From an uncultured Bacteroidota bacterium (lineage in GTDB: Bacteria; Bacteroidota; Bacteroidia; UKL13-3), in NCBI GenBank assembly GCA_903898215.1, contig CAIUEQ010000017.1, positions 1 to 17,125 on the forward strand: DNA of 17,125 nt, in the 5' to 3' direction. A program made the translations under genes and the position numbers. The notes beneath the pieces are model-generated. The model did no database searches and was not told the DNA's origin. It was given only the letters and a program-made list of their open reading frames with translations. Position 1 is the stretch's first letter. Each line of letters starts with the position of its first letter. Shown in pieces: positions 1 through 7,544 of the stretch.

Positions 1-656
1 TAAATACCATTGCTGTATTCGTTTACATTTATTTGTGTGTCGTTAGCGTTTACGTTGATCACTTCAACAGTTCTGCCTGTAATATCCATCACATTAATTA
101 TTTTGGCAACATTTCCATCTATAGAAAAATTGATCACATCTTTTGCAGGATTTGGATAAACTTTAACTGATTGTGCAGTATTTGCAATATCATTTACGCC
201 AGCATTTACAGAGAATGTAACACCATTACAAGCTTGATCATTTGCAGGATTTGCATCTGCAACTATTGTTAAAGTACCATTAACAGTTGCAAACACTAAA
301 ACTTGTGCACAAAAAGTTGAACCACGAAAAGTTGTTATTCCTGAATAAGACAAACCTGCTATTTTAAAAGGAACTGAACCTCCAACAGGAATTGGTGTAT
401 TTACAAATGATTGTCCAATTGCAGCACCACTGGTGTTTTTTAATTGAACTCCTCCTACTATAAATATTACCATAAATGAATCGTTTGTAGTAATTGGAAC
501 AGAACCTACGTTATTAATAGTTCCTGTAATGTCAAACGATGATCCATTAACAATTGCATAACCATTAGTAGGAGTAATTAATGTTGTACTAAAATCTTTT
601 TGCGCAAAAGCAAAAACACTAGTAAGCGTTAAAATTGATAGTAATAATTTTTTCAT
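1..656 (-). CDS. Secreted protein with T9SS type A sorting domain, 3' end cut by window edge
   Basis: The ATG at 656 opens a frame of 218 codons that reaches the left edge with no stop, so the C-terminus is missing. Residues 1-19 (MKKLLLSILTLTSVFAFAQ) form a typical signal peptide. Residues 20 to about 150 are a beta-rich, Gly/Thr/Asn-rich stretch that resembles a CARDB-like or Ig-like adhesion domain (motifs GTINNVGSVPI and IPVGGSVPFKI), an assignment made by pattern only. From residue 167 the motif VYPNPAKD, followed by VMDITGRTVE, marks the start of a type A C-terminal sorting domain. Such domains direct export through the T9SS and are normally removed on delivery to the surface. They run about 75 residues, so roughly 20-25 residues are probably missing. 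It lies 92 bases downstream of uvrC on the same strand and likely has its own promoter, although I see no convincing match in the spacer. Export by the T9SS is well supported; the function of the mature part is unknown. Confidence 0.85.
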   Translation of the reverse strand, partial: MKKLLLSILTLTSVFAFAQKDFSTTLITPTNGYAIVNGSSFDITGTINNVGSVPITTNDSFMVIFIVGGVQLKNTSGAAIGQSFVNTPIPVGGSVPFKIAGLSYSGITTFRGSTFCAQVLVFATVNGTLTIVADANPANDQACNGVTFSVNAGVNDIANTAQSVKVYPNPAKDVINFSIDGNVAKIINVMDITGRTVEVINVNANDTQINVNEYSNGI

Positions 657-748
657 AATTTTATTTTTTAGAGTTAATTTTCTAATACAAATATTGCTAA
701 ATAGTTGAACAATAAAATTATTTAAGAATAAAAATATTAACAACTGTC

Positions 749-2545
749 TTATTTTTTATAGTGATCGGAAATTAATTTTGCTTTCGAATGCCCTACAATT
801 TGAGTTAACATTTCAATTGAAGCTTCTTTTATTTTCTTTACTGATTTAAGTTCACTCAACAATAACTTAATTGTTTCCTCTCCAATTCCTTTTATTTCTT
901 CTAGTTCAGATTTTAAAGTTCCCTTATCACGTTTGCTGCGATGATGGGTAATTCCAAACCGATGTGCTTCATCTCTTATTTGCTGAATAATTTTTAGTGT
1001 CTCCGATTTTTTATCGATATATAATGGCAATTCATCTTCGGGATAAAATAATTCTTCCAATCGTTTTGCTATTCCAAGAACAGGCACTTTTCCATATATT
1101 CCCAACTCTTTTAAACTCTCCACTGCCGAACTCAGTTGACCTTTTCCTCCATCAATTACAATTAGATTTGGAAGAGATTCATTTTCGTCAAGCATACGTT
1201 TATATCTTCTATAAACTACTTCTTTCATGGTTGCAAAATCATTGGCACCTATTACTGTTTTTACATTAAAATGCCGGTAATCTTTTTTGCTTGGCTTGGC
1301 ATTTTTAAAAACCACACATGCTGAAACAGGATAAGTTCCCATGATGTTTGAATTATCGAAACATTCAATATGTACAGGTGGTTCCGTTAATCGTAAATCG
1401 CTCATCATTTGCGAAAGAATGCGATCAGTTTTTAATTCGGGATTGAGTTTTTCGTATTGATCGAGCTTATCTTTTTTATAATAAAGCGCATTTTTCATCG
1501 AAAGGTCGAGCAGCTTTTTCTTGTCGCCCAACTTTGGAACAGTGAAAATTAATTCATCATCTTTCAAACCCATTTCAAACGGAACAACAATTTCTTTGGA
1601 AGTACTTTTATATTGTTCACGAACTTCAGCAATTGATAATTCCAAAAGTTCTTCATCACTTTCATCCAACTTTTTTCTCAATTCAAAAGTTTGGGTTTGA
1701 ATAATCATACCGTTGGCAACTTTCAAATAATTTACAAAAGCAAAACGTTCATCGCTCACCAAACTGAACACATCAACTTCATGAATAGAACTGTTTACAA
1801 TTGTTGAACGGCTTTGATAATTTTCGAGGGTTGAGAGTTTGTATTTATATGAGGCAGCTTTTTCAAATTGCATTTCATTGGCAGCTTCAGTCATCAGTGT
1901 TTTCAAATGTTTGGTAACAACACCAATATTTCCACGCAAAATTTGTTTGATTTGTTTTACCGCAATTTCATAATCTTCCTCAGATTGAAAACCAACACAA
2001 GGTGCTTTACAATTTCCAATTTGATATTCTAAACAAACTTTAAATTTTTGAGCTTTGATATTTGCTTCCGATAAATTTAAATTACAAGTTCGTACCGGAA
2101 ATAACACTTTTATCACATCCAAAATAGTATGCATCATCATGCCATTTGCATATGGACCAAAATATTCAGAGCCATCATCAATATGCTGACGAGTAAAAAA
2201 TATTCTCGGGAAACGTTCGTTTTTTATACAAATAAACGGATACGTTTTATCGTCTTTTAAATTGATATTAAACTTTGGCTGAAACTTTTTGATAAGAGAA
2301 TTTTCTAACAACAAAGCATCAATTTCGGTATCAACAAGTGTAAACTGGATATCACAAATTTTAGAAACCAGCACTGCAGTTTTTCTATTTTCGTGATGCG
2401 TTTTAGTAAAATAGGAATTAACTCTTTTCTTTAAATTTTTAGCTTTACCGATATACATCAAAACACCTTCCCCATCAAAATACTTATATATCCCTGGAGT
2501 TTCGGGAAGACTTTTGATGATTGATTTTAATTTAGGCGATTGCAT
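749..2545 (-). CDS. uvrC: UvrABC system protein C (excinuclease subunit)
   Basis: UvrC is the nuclease of bacterial nucleotide excision repair. After UvrA and UvrB load on a lesion, it cuts the damaged strand on both sides. The 598 residues match the usual length. Residues 15-95 are the GIY-YIG nuclease domain (GIY 18-20, YIG 31-33, Arg41, Glu81), which makes the 3' cut. Four cysteines (C154, C171, C179, C183) lie where E. coli UvrC is reported to bind an iron-sulfur cluster. A UVR motif, the UvrB contact, spans about 206-241. The RNase H-like nuclease for the 5' cut has its probable catalytic Asp397 (ECFDNSN), Asp465 (VIDGGKGQL) and His528 (DEAHRFGITHHR). Helix-hairpin-helix DNA-binding motifs (IKGIG) cover 549-580. 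All expected catalytic residues are present, so it should be active. The start is the first ATG and gives a standard N-terminus. The gene follows the aminotransferase after 133 bases and probably has its own promoter. Confidence 0.98.
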   Translation of the reverse strand: MQSPKLKSIIKSLPETPGIYKYFDGEGVLMYIGKAKNLKKRVNSYFTKTHHENRKTAVLVSKICDIQFTLVDTEIDALLLENSLIKKFQPKFNINLKDDKTYPFICIKNERFPRIFFTRQHIDDGSEYFGPYANGMMMHTILDVIKVLFPVRTCNLNLSEANIKAQKFKVCLEYQIGNCKAPCVGFQSEEDYEIAVKQIKQILRGNIGVVTKHLKTLMTEAANEMQFEKAASYKYKLSTLENYQSRSTIVNSSIHEVDVFSLVSDERFAFVNYLKVANGMIIQTQTFELRKKLDESDEELLELSIAEVREQYKSTSKEIVVPFEMGLKDDELIFTVPKLGDKKKLLDLSMKNALYYKKDKLDQYEKLNPELKTDRILSQMMSDLRLTEPPVHIECFDNSNIMGTYPVSACVVFKNAKPSKKDYRHFNVKTVIGANDFATMKEVVYRRYKRMLDENESLPNLIVIDGGKGQLSSAVESLKELGIYGKVPVLGIAKRLEELFYPEDELPLYIDKKSETLKIIQQIRDEAHRFGITHHRSKRDKGTLKSELEEIKGIGEETIKLLLSELKSVKKIKEASIEMLTQIVGHSKAKLISDHYKK

Positions 2546-2550
2546 TGTTG

Positions 2551-2558
2551 CGAAAGTA
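2551..2558 (-). promoter_or_regulatory. Possible Bacteroidota -7 promoter element upstream of uvrC
   Basis: Read on the minus strand, TACTTTCG lies 5 bases before the uvrC ATG and matches the Bacteroidota -7 consensus TAnnTTTG at all but one fixed base. The position would give an almost leaderless transcript. No TTG or TTTG is found 19-21 bases further upstream, so this is a weak call. Confidence 0.3.
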
Positions 2559-2678
2559 ACAATTGAAGGTGATAATTTGCCTACCTGTTATTTCAAATAA
2601 ACTTAAACTCGTTACATAACATAAACACCTTTAAAATATTAAAGTTGATATATTGTATGATAAAGTAATCAGAAAAAA

Positions 2679-3935
2679 TTACGCTAATTTACTCAGCGCC
2701 AATTCAAGTTTGCTCAGCATCTCATCAATCTCTTCTTTTTTGCAAGTGCCAACACTTAAGCGATACCAAGGCGAATCTTTTGAAGCACCAAAACAATAAA
2801 AAGGAACAACAGCAATTTTAGCTTCATTTAAAATATATGAATTCACATCAGTTTGTGTTTCCAGAATTTTACCATCGGCAGTTTTTTTACCGGTAAGATC
2901 AAATTTTATTGTAAGATAAATTGCTGCTTGAGGATTAATGGCATCAATAGCATATCCTTTATTTTTTAAAGTAGTAAAACCATCAAAAATTTTGTGCAAT
3001 CTCACTTCAATTTCAGATTTAAAATTGGTAAGATATTTTTCAATTGCATCTGTTTTTACCAAATATTTTGCTGCAGCTTTTTGCTCTGGCATTGGACTCC
3101 AAGCTCCAACATGAGAAAGTATAAATTTCATTTTCCCAATAATATTTGCCGGCCCCATTGCCCATCCTACACGCACACCTGTAGCACAAAAAGCCTTACT
3201 CATTCCATCAACAAAAACGGTATAGTTTTTTAATTCCGGACGTAATGAAACCGGATTAATATGTTTAGTTTCTCCAAAAGTGAGTACCGAATAAATTTGA
3301 TCAAAAAGGATAAACAATTTTTTCTCATCCACTCCTCGAAGTTTATTCTCTTCAATAACAATATCACAAATCTCTTCAAGTTGTTGTTTGCCAAATGCAG
3401 TTCCTGTTGGATTTAATGGTGAACATAAAGCAAGCAAAGTAGCGCCTTTTAAATAGGGTTTTATTTTTGATGCAGTAGGCATAAAATTCTCTTCGGCTGT
3501 AGTTTCAATTGCTACATGTTCGCCTCCAACAAAATGAGTATAGTGATTATTATTCCATGAAGGAACAGTATAAATAACTTTTTCTCCTGCATCAACTATA
3601 GCTCTGTAAGTAGCATATATCAATGGTCTTCCTCCTGCAGAAATTAATATTTCGTTAGAAGAATAATCAAGGTCTTGTTGTTTTTTAACAAATGAACTTA
3701 CCGCTTCACGCAATTCTAAAATGCCATCGGCAGCAGGATAATTCGTTAGATGATTTTTGTAAGCTTCAATTATTTCGTTTTCAAACTCCTTTGGAATTGG
3801 AAAAATATTCGGGTCAAAATCTCCTATGGTAAAATTATAAATTTTTTCTCCCTGTTTTATTTTTTCATTGATATCGCTTGCGATCTTGATAATCTCGGAA
3901 CCAATAAGTGTTTCTGCAAGTTGTGATAATTTCAT
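2679..3935 (-). CDS. Pyridoxal-phosphate-dependent aminotransferase, class I/II (substrate unknown)
   Basis: This is a 418-residue fold-type I PLP enzyme of the aspartate aminotransferase superfamily, soluble and cytoplasmic. Visible landmarks are NYPAADGILELREAV (65-79, N-terminal substrate region), Asn175 in NPTG (175-178), Asp212 and Tyr215 in FDQIY (cofactor pyridine ring and hydroxyl contacts), Schiff-base Lys247 in GMSKAF, Arg255 in the GVRVGW motif (phosphate contact), and Arg392 in WYRLS, the usual anchor for the substrate alpha-carboxylate. A transaminase reaction between an amino acid and a 2-oxo acid is therefore expected. The substrate cannot be read from sequence. The active-site segment SWNNNHYTHF (126-135) replaces the more usual W-S-Y pattern of aspartate aminotransferases, so calling it AspC would be overreach. 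It starts 91 bases after the porD-like gene on the same strand and could be co-transcribed or independent. No Shine-Dalgarno is visible, which is normal for the phylum. Confidence 0.92.
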   Translation of the reverse strand: MKLSQLAETLIGSEIIKIASDINEKIKQGEKIYNFTIGDFDPNIFPIPKEFENEIIEAYKNHLTNYPAADGILELREAVSSFVKKQQDLDYSSNEILISAGGRPLIYATYRAIVDAGEKVIYTVPSWNNNHYTHFVGGEHVAIETTAEENFMPTASKIKPYLKGATLLALCSPLNPTGTAFGKQQLEEICDIVIEENKLRGVDEKKLFILFDQIYSVLTFGETKHINPVSLRPELKNYTVFVDGMSKAFCATGVRVGWAMGPANIIGKMKFILSHVGAWSPMPEQKAAAKYLVKTDAIEKYLTNFKSEIEVRLHKIFDGFTTLKNKGYAIDAINPQAAIYLTIKFDLTGKKTADGKILETQTDVNSYILNEAKIAVVPFYCFGASKDSPWYRLSVGTCKKEEIDEMLSKLELALSKLA

Positions 3936-4026
3936 CGATAAATTTTTCTAATTATTTTATTTGGTAAGAATAGATTTTTGTATGGGAAATTCTACTGAAT
4001 TTTATCACCAATATTTCTGTCAAAGG

Positions 4027-4926
4027 TCAGTTCTTGATCTTTTCCCATTTGGTTGAATTGGTAATATTCATTTCATTGAGTAAGGCCACAACTTTAGGTT
4101 TTTCACTAGGACCAGCGTTCTTAAAAATATTTACAAGTTCATCCGATTTAGCTTCAAAAAACATTTGCAATACAGCTGTATTCGGATTTGTTTTATAAAC
4201 TTTTTGAACTAGTTCTAAACACGTATAAATAACTTTTCTGGCATCTTCCGGATTTTTAATCATCGCGTCTAAACCTTGTCGATGGTACTTGTAGTATGTT
4301 TCGCGAATGGGTTTAAATTGTTCACTCAAAATATTATCAATCAAATTATATCTCGAACGCATAGCTTTTTCAAAAGGTTTCCATCCCATTAATCCACCTT
4401 GCTGAGCATTTGAAACAACACTAAATGCTTTATTGAAATAAGGTGTCCCTCCTAGCATTCCAAACGAATCGTAATCTAATCCTAAAATATAATAAGCATA
4501 AAAACCCATCAAAGAAGAAAGATTGGACGTATAGCTATTTTCATTAAAATCTAAACGTTGAAATTCGGTATAATCAAACTCCCAACTATCATCCAAAAAA
4601 TTAAATAATACCGAATTGTAAGAAGAACCGAAAACTGGTCGCACGCATTGAATCTGACCGCTACCGGTAAAATGATTTGTTTGTTGGTCGTAAGCAGTTA
4701 GAATAATTTGAATAGTACATTCTACTTTCTCGTTTGTTTGTATTTTGTCGTTACTCCATTTGGTATTATTCATGAACTCCGACAAAACCTGTTCGAGGGT
4801 GCGAAATATTCTTTTGTCGGTTAACTGAATTGCATTATCAAGTATTGTTACTTTACAATTCAAATCTTGAGAAAATGAAGTTGTGATAGAAGATAAAAAA
4901 ATAATTATCAGAATAAATTTACGCAT
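4027..4926 (-). CDS. porD: DUF4835 family protein, T9SS accessory protein PorD-like
   Basis: This 299-residue exported protein is recognised as the DUF4835 family, which public annotation names type IX secretion system protein PorD. Its exact molecular role is unclear to me. Residues 1-19 are a signal peptide, with probable cleavage before Gln20 (SFS-QDLNC). There is no lipobox, so it is most likely periplasmic or outer-membrane-associated. Family landmarks are LNCKVTI (22-28), FMNNTKW (51-57), a middle part with GLDYDSF (149-155), and GWKPFEKAMRSRYNL (181-195). The C-terminal third is charged and alpha-helical, ending near MNITNSTKWEKIKN. Its ATG lies inside the end of coaBC, an 8-base overlap that suggests translational coupling. 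The coaBC-DUF4835 pairing is familiar from other Bacteroidota and supports the call. In many relatives recN comes next; here an aminotransferase gene follows instead. Confidence 0.85.
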   Translation of the reverse strand: MRKFILIIIFLSSITTSFSQDLNCKVTILDNAIQLTDKRIFRTLEQVLSEFMNNTKWSNDKIQTNEKVECTIQIILTAYDQQTNHFTGSGQIQCVRPVFGSSYNSVLFNFLDDSWEFDYTEFQRLDFNENSYTSNLSSLMGFYAYYILGLDYDSFGMLGGTPYFNKAFSVVSNAQQGGLMGWKPFEKAMRSRYNLIDNILSEQFKPIRETYYKYHRQGLDAMIKNPEDARKVIYTCLELVQKVYKTNPNTAVLQMFFEAKSDELVNIFKNAGPSEKPKVVALLNEMNITNSTKWEKIKN

Positions 4927-6121
4927 GCATCATCGATATTACTTTATGAACGATATCCTGAGCAACTTCTGATTTTGATTTTAATTTATAGTCGGTTTTA
5001 TTTCCTTTTTTATCTATGATGGTAATTTTATTTGTTTGATGAGCGAAGCCTGCACCTTTACTTTTCAATGAATTCAACACAATAAAATCAAGGTTTTTTG
5101 CATTAAGTTTTTTTACAGCATTTTCAACTTCGTTATCGGTTTCAAGAGCAAAACCTATCAGAAGTTGTTTTTTGTTTTTCATCCTCCCGAGTTCTGCTAA
5201 AATATCTTTTGTTTTTTTTAGTTTGAGATGAAGTTCATTTCCACTCTTCTTAATTTTTGTAATCGAAACTTTCTCGGGAGCATAATCAGCAACAGCAGCG
5301 CTCATCACAGCAATATCCGTTTTATCAAACTGCTTCACTGTTTTTTCATACATTTCCTCAGCTGAAGTAACGTCAATTCGTTTGATATTATTTGATTGAT
5401 GCATTTCAGTTGGGCCTGAAATAAGAGTAACCTGTGCACCATGTCTGGCAAATTCTTCTGCAATTGCAAATCCCATTCGTCCGCTTGAATGATTACCAAT
5501 AAATCGAACAGGGTCAATACTTTCGTGTGTAGGACCTGCAGTTACTAAAACTTTTTTGCCTTTTAATTTTTCAGTTGCCTGAGTTGTATGAATAAGCAAT
5601 TCAAGAATTTCCTCAGGTTCCAACATTCTACCTTCACCCGATAAACCACTGGCTAATTCACCATCACCAACAGGCAAAATAATATTACCAAAATCGCGCA
5701 GCATTTGTAAATTGTTTTGTGTAGATGGATGAGCAAACATATCAGCATCCATTGCAGGGGCAACATAAACATTGCACTTTGCCGAAAGATAAGTTGCCAA
5801 TAAAATATTGTCACAAATACCGTGGGCCATTTTACCTATTGTATTTGCCGTTGCCGGAGCTATCAAAAAAATATCAGCCCATAAACCAAGCTCAACATGA
5901 CTGTTCCAAACTCCTTCGTTTGTTTTTACAAAAGTGCTTATTACCGCATTTTTCGAAAGTGTAGAAAGTGTTAACGGTGAAACAAAATGTTTTGCCTCAT
6001 CAGTCATCAACACTTTAACTTCAGCACCTTGTTTTACAAATAAACGCACGAGAGCAGGGGCTTTAAAAGCCGCAATACTTCCGGTTACGCCCAGCAATAT
6101 TTTTTTTCCTTTAAGCATCAA
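4919..6121 (-). CDS. coaBC: Bifunctional phosphopantothenoylcysteine decarboxylase / phosphopantothenate-cysteine ligase
   Basis: CoaBC catalyses two consecutive steps of coenzyme A synthesis: CTP-dependent joining of cysteine to 4'-phosphopantothenate, then FMN-dependent decarboxylation to 4'-phosphopantetheine. At 400 residues it has the usual two-domain length. The flavoprotein CoaC half (about 1-180) shows GSIAAFKA (14-21), catalytic His75 in SHVEL, the FMN-binding stretch APATANTIGKMAHG (88-101) and PAMDADM (122-128). The CoaB half (about 188-400) shows AGPTHESIDPVRFIGN (195-210) with Asn210, SSGRMG (212-217), SAAVADY (274-280) and Lys289. These residues fall at the same numbers as in E. 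coli Dfp. An oddity is that the clamp motif reads ELASGLSGEGRM (155-166), with Ser158 where E. coli has the active-site Cys158. The gene begins 12 bases after rpoZ and its last codons overlap the porD-like start by 8 bases. Cytoplasmic and probably essential. Confidence 0.97.
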   Translation of the reverse strand: MMLKGKKILLGVTGSIAAFKAPALVRLFVKQGAEVKVLMTDEAKHFVSPLTLSTLSKNAVISTFVKTNEGVWNSHVELGLWADIFLIAPATANTIGKMAHGICDNILLATYLSAKCNVYVAPAMDADMFAHPSTQNNLQMLRDFGNIILPVGDGELASGLSGEGRMLEPEEILELLIHTTQATEKLKGKKVLVTAGPTHESIDPVRFIGNHSSGRMGFAIAEEFARHGAQVTLISGPTEMHQSNNIKRIDVTSAEEMYEKTVKQFDKTDIAVMSAAVADYAPEKVSITKIKKSGNELHLKLKKTKDILAELGRMKNKKQLLIGFALETDNEVENAVKKLNAKNLDFIVLNSLKSKGAGFAHQTNKITIIDKKGNKTDYKLKSKSEVAQDIVHKVISMMHA

Positions 6122-6133
6122 ATGAAAAGAATA

Positions 6134-6472
6134 TTATAATTCGTTTCTATTTTCTTTAATTGGATTTCTATGGTAGATTTTTCCATTTAAAAATTCTTCA
6201 ACAGCAATCAAAGTTGCTTTAGGAAGTTTTTCATAATAACTTGAAATCTCAATTTGTTCACGGTTTTCAAATACTTCTTCTAGTGTGTCACTATCATTAG
6301 TAAACTCAGAAAGTTTATTGTGTAATTCCTCTTTTACTTGTGCCGAAATTTGATTTGCACGTTTAGAGATAATTGCCAACGACTCGTAAATGTTACCCGT
6401 TTCTTTGTCGAATTTTCTTAAATCCCTTACAACCGTAGTTTGTGGAATTCCATTGTAATTGTTAGTTGCCAT
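6134..6472 (-). CDS. rpoZ: DNA-directed RNA polymerase omega subunit, Bacteroidota type
   Basis: This 112-residue protein belongs to the omega/Rpb6 family, which helps assemble RNA polymerase by holding the beta' subunit. The core motif GNIYESLAIISKRANQI (26-42) corresponds to the conserved first helices of omega (the ELVLVAAKRARQL segment of E. coli). The flanking pattern TTVVRDLRKFD (12-22), LEEVFENREQIEISSYYEKLPK (64-85) and EEFLNGKIYHRNP (92-104) is what I recognise from Bacteroidota omega proteins. These are longer and more acidic than proteobacterial ones. The ATG at 6472 gives the expected N-terminus. The gene sits between bamD and coaBC, 12 bases before coaBC and 81 bases after the bamD stop, consistent with one operon. 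A heptamer repeat array lies directly upstream of its start. Confidence 0.93.
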   Translation of the reverse strand: MATNNYNGIPQTTVVRDLRKFDKETGNIYESLAIISKRANQISAQVKEELHNKLSEFTNDSDTLEEVFENREQIEISSYYEKLPKATLIAVEEFLNGKIYHRNPIKENRNEL

Positions 6473-6475
6473 TGT

Positions 6476-6517
6476 TTATGTGTTATTAGTTATGTGTTAT
6501 TAGTTATTAGTTATTGG
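6476..6517. repeat. Array of six TTATNNG heptamers before rpoZ
   Basis: On the plus strand the six consecutive 7-base units are TTATGTG, TTATTAG, TTATGTG, TTATTAG, TTATTAG and TTATTGG. The first four form a perfect 14-base direct duplication. The array begins 3 bases upstream of the rpoZ ATG and fills half of the bamD-rpoZ spacer, so in gene direction the mRNA leader would read as repeated CTAATAA/CACATAA units. It may be slipped-strand expansion of neutral spacer or may affect translation of rpoZ; the sequence does not decide. Confidence 0.8.
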
Positions 6518-6553
6518 TTGATGACTTTGGGATTTATCATTAACCATTTATTG

Positions 6554-7390
6554 TTATGACTTCTGTTCTTCTTTTTCGTTAGAACCATTATTCTTCAATT
6601 GATGTCTCTTCATTAACATTTCCGACTTATAAGATATCTTTTTCAATTCGGGCAAAAATTTACTTTCGGTATATTCATTTTTGAATTGCTGAAAATTTAA
6701 AACAGCATCTGCATATCTCTCATCTTTCTTTTTATCAATACTGTTATCTGTTAATAAGAAATATGATTTTACAGTTAAATAATCCAGTTCTTCTTTTTGA
6801 GGTATCTCGGGAAAATCTTTTATCACATTTTGAAGAGCAACAATTGCGCTTTTATATTCACGAGTTTGAAAATACATTTTGGCATTTTTATATGCTTTAA
6901 AGGCAAGCTTATTTCGAAGCTTATCCATTTGAATATTACATTCAGGAATATATTTGCTATCAGAATAAACGCTTACAAAAAGTTTAATTGCTTCCAATGC
7001 TTTATAAGTATCTGTTTGATCAAGATACCAAACCTGCGACTCGAGGAATAAACAATGAGCATACATATATAAACATTCTTCGGCCCAAGTTCCTGTTGGA
7101 AAATTTTCGTAATAAGTTTTAAACTGATAACCTGCTAACAAGTTGTTTTGCATACCATAATTGCAATAAGCACTATAGTAAGTAATTTTTTCGCCAGTAG
7201 AAGTTCCATTATAGGAATCCTGCAGTTGTTCGAACAATGTTGATGCCCTGAAGTAATCTTTTTTGTTATAGTAATATTGTGCTAGCTCAAGTTTCTTGGC
7301 AGGGTCAGTGTTTTTAAGGGTTTTCTGATATTTATTGCTGCAGCCAAAAACTAAAAAACTAATAAAGAAAATGATTATTCTTACCTTCAT
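6554..7390 (-). CDS. bamD: Outer membrane protein assembly factor BamD (lipoprotein)
   Basis: BamD is the essential lipoprotein of the BAM complex that, with BamA, inserts beta-barrel proteins into the outer membrane. From the ATG at 7390 the protein has 278 residues and begins with a lipoprotein signal peptide. The lipobox LVFGC places the lipidated cysteine at residue 17, followed by Ser. After it come TPR-like helical pairs with the family's pattern: AKKLELAQYYYNKKDYFRAS (about 31-50), GEKITYYSAYCNYGM, and AEECLYMYAHCLF with FVSVYSDSKY further on. A charged tail is rich in Lys, Asn and Glu. An in-frame ATG three codons upstream (7399) is possible. It would lie within about 5 bases of the predicted transcription start, and the 7390 start gives the cleaner signal peptide, so I prefer 7390. 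The gene heads the minus-strand cluster and is divergent from the NlpC/P60 gene across a 154-base spacer. Confidence 0.93.
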   Translation of the reverse strand: MKVRIIIFFISFLVFGCSNKYQKTLKNTDPAKKLELAQYYYNKKDYFRASTLFEQLQDSYNGTSTGEKITYYSAYCNYGMQNNLLAGYQFKTYYENFPTGTWAEECLYMYAHCLFLESQVWYLDQTDTYKALEAIKLFVSVYSDSKYIPECNIQMDKLRNKLAFKAYKNAKMYFQTREYKSAIVALQNVIKDFPEIPQKEELDYLTVKSYFLLTDNSIDKKKDERYADAVLNFQQFKNEYTESKFLPELKKISYKSEMLMKRHQLKNNGSNEKEEQKS

Positions 7391-7406
7391 TTGATACATT
7401 GAACGA

Positions 7407-7436
7407 CAAAAGTAGGCGTTTATTTTTTTTTGTCAA
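7407..7436 (-). promoter_or_regulatory. Bacteroidota-type promoter for the bamD cluster
   Basis: On the minus strand TTGAC (7436-7432) stands 19 bases from TACTTTTG (7414-7407) when counted from TTG to TA. TACTTTTG is a full match to the -7 element TAnnTTTG used by the primary sigma factor of Bacteroidota, and the spacing is the expected 19-21. The spacer is A-rich. Transcription would start near 7400-7403, very close to the bamD ATG, giving a very short leader. No equally good element was found for the divergent plus-strand gene in the same spacer. Confidence 0.6.
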
Positions 7437-7544
7437 TAGCTAAAACACACTATTTAAAATTATATTAAGCTCACTGTTATGGTTTTAAATAGAAAAAAGC
7501 AATGAAATTTCGCTCGATAAATTGGTTTGTTTTAATTTGTTAAA

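Noticed and set aside
657..748. Promoter for the left-edge secreted protein
   Set aside because: AATATTTG on the minus strand is close to the -7 consensus, but the only upstream TTG is about 14 bases away, too short for the expected 19-21, so I did not call it.
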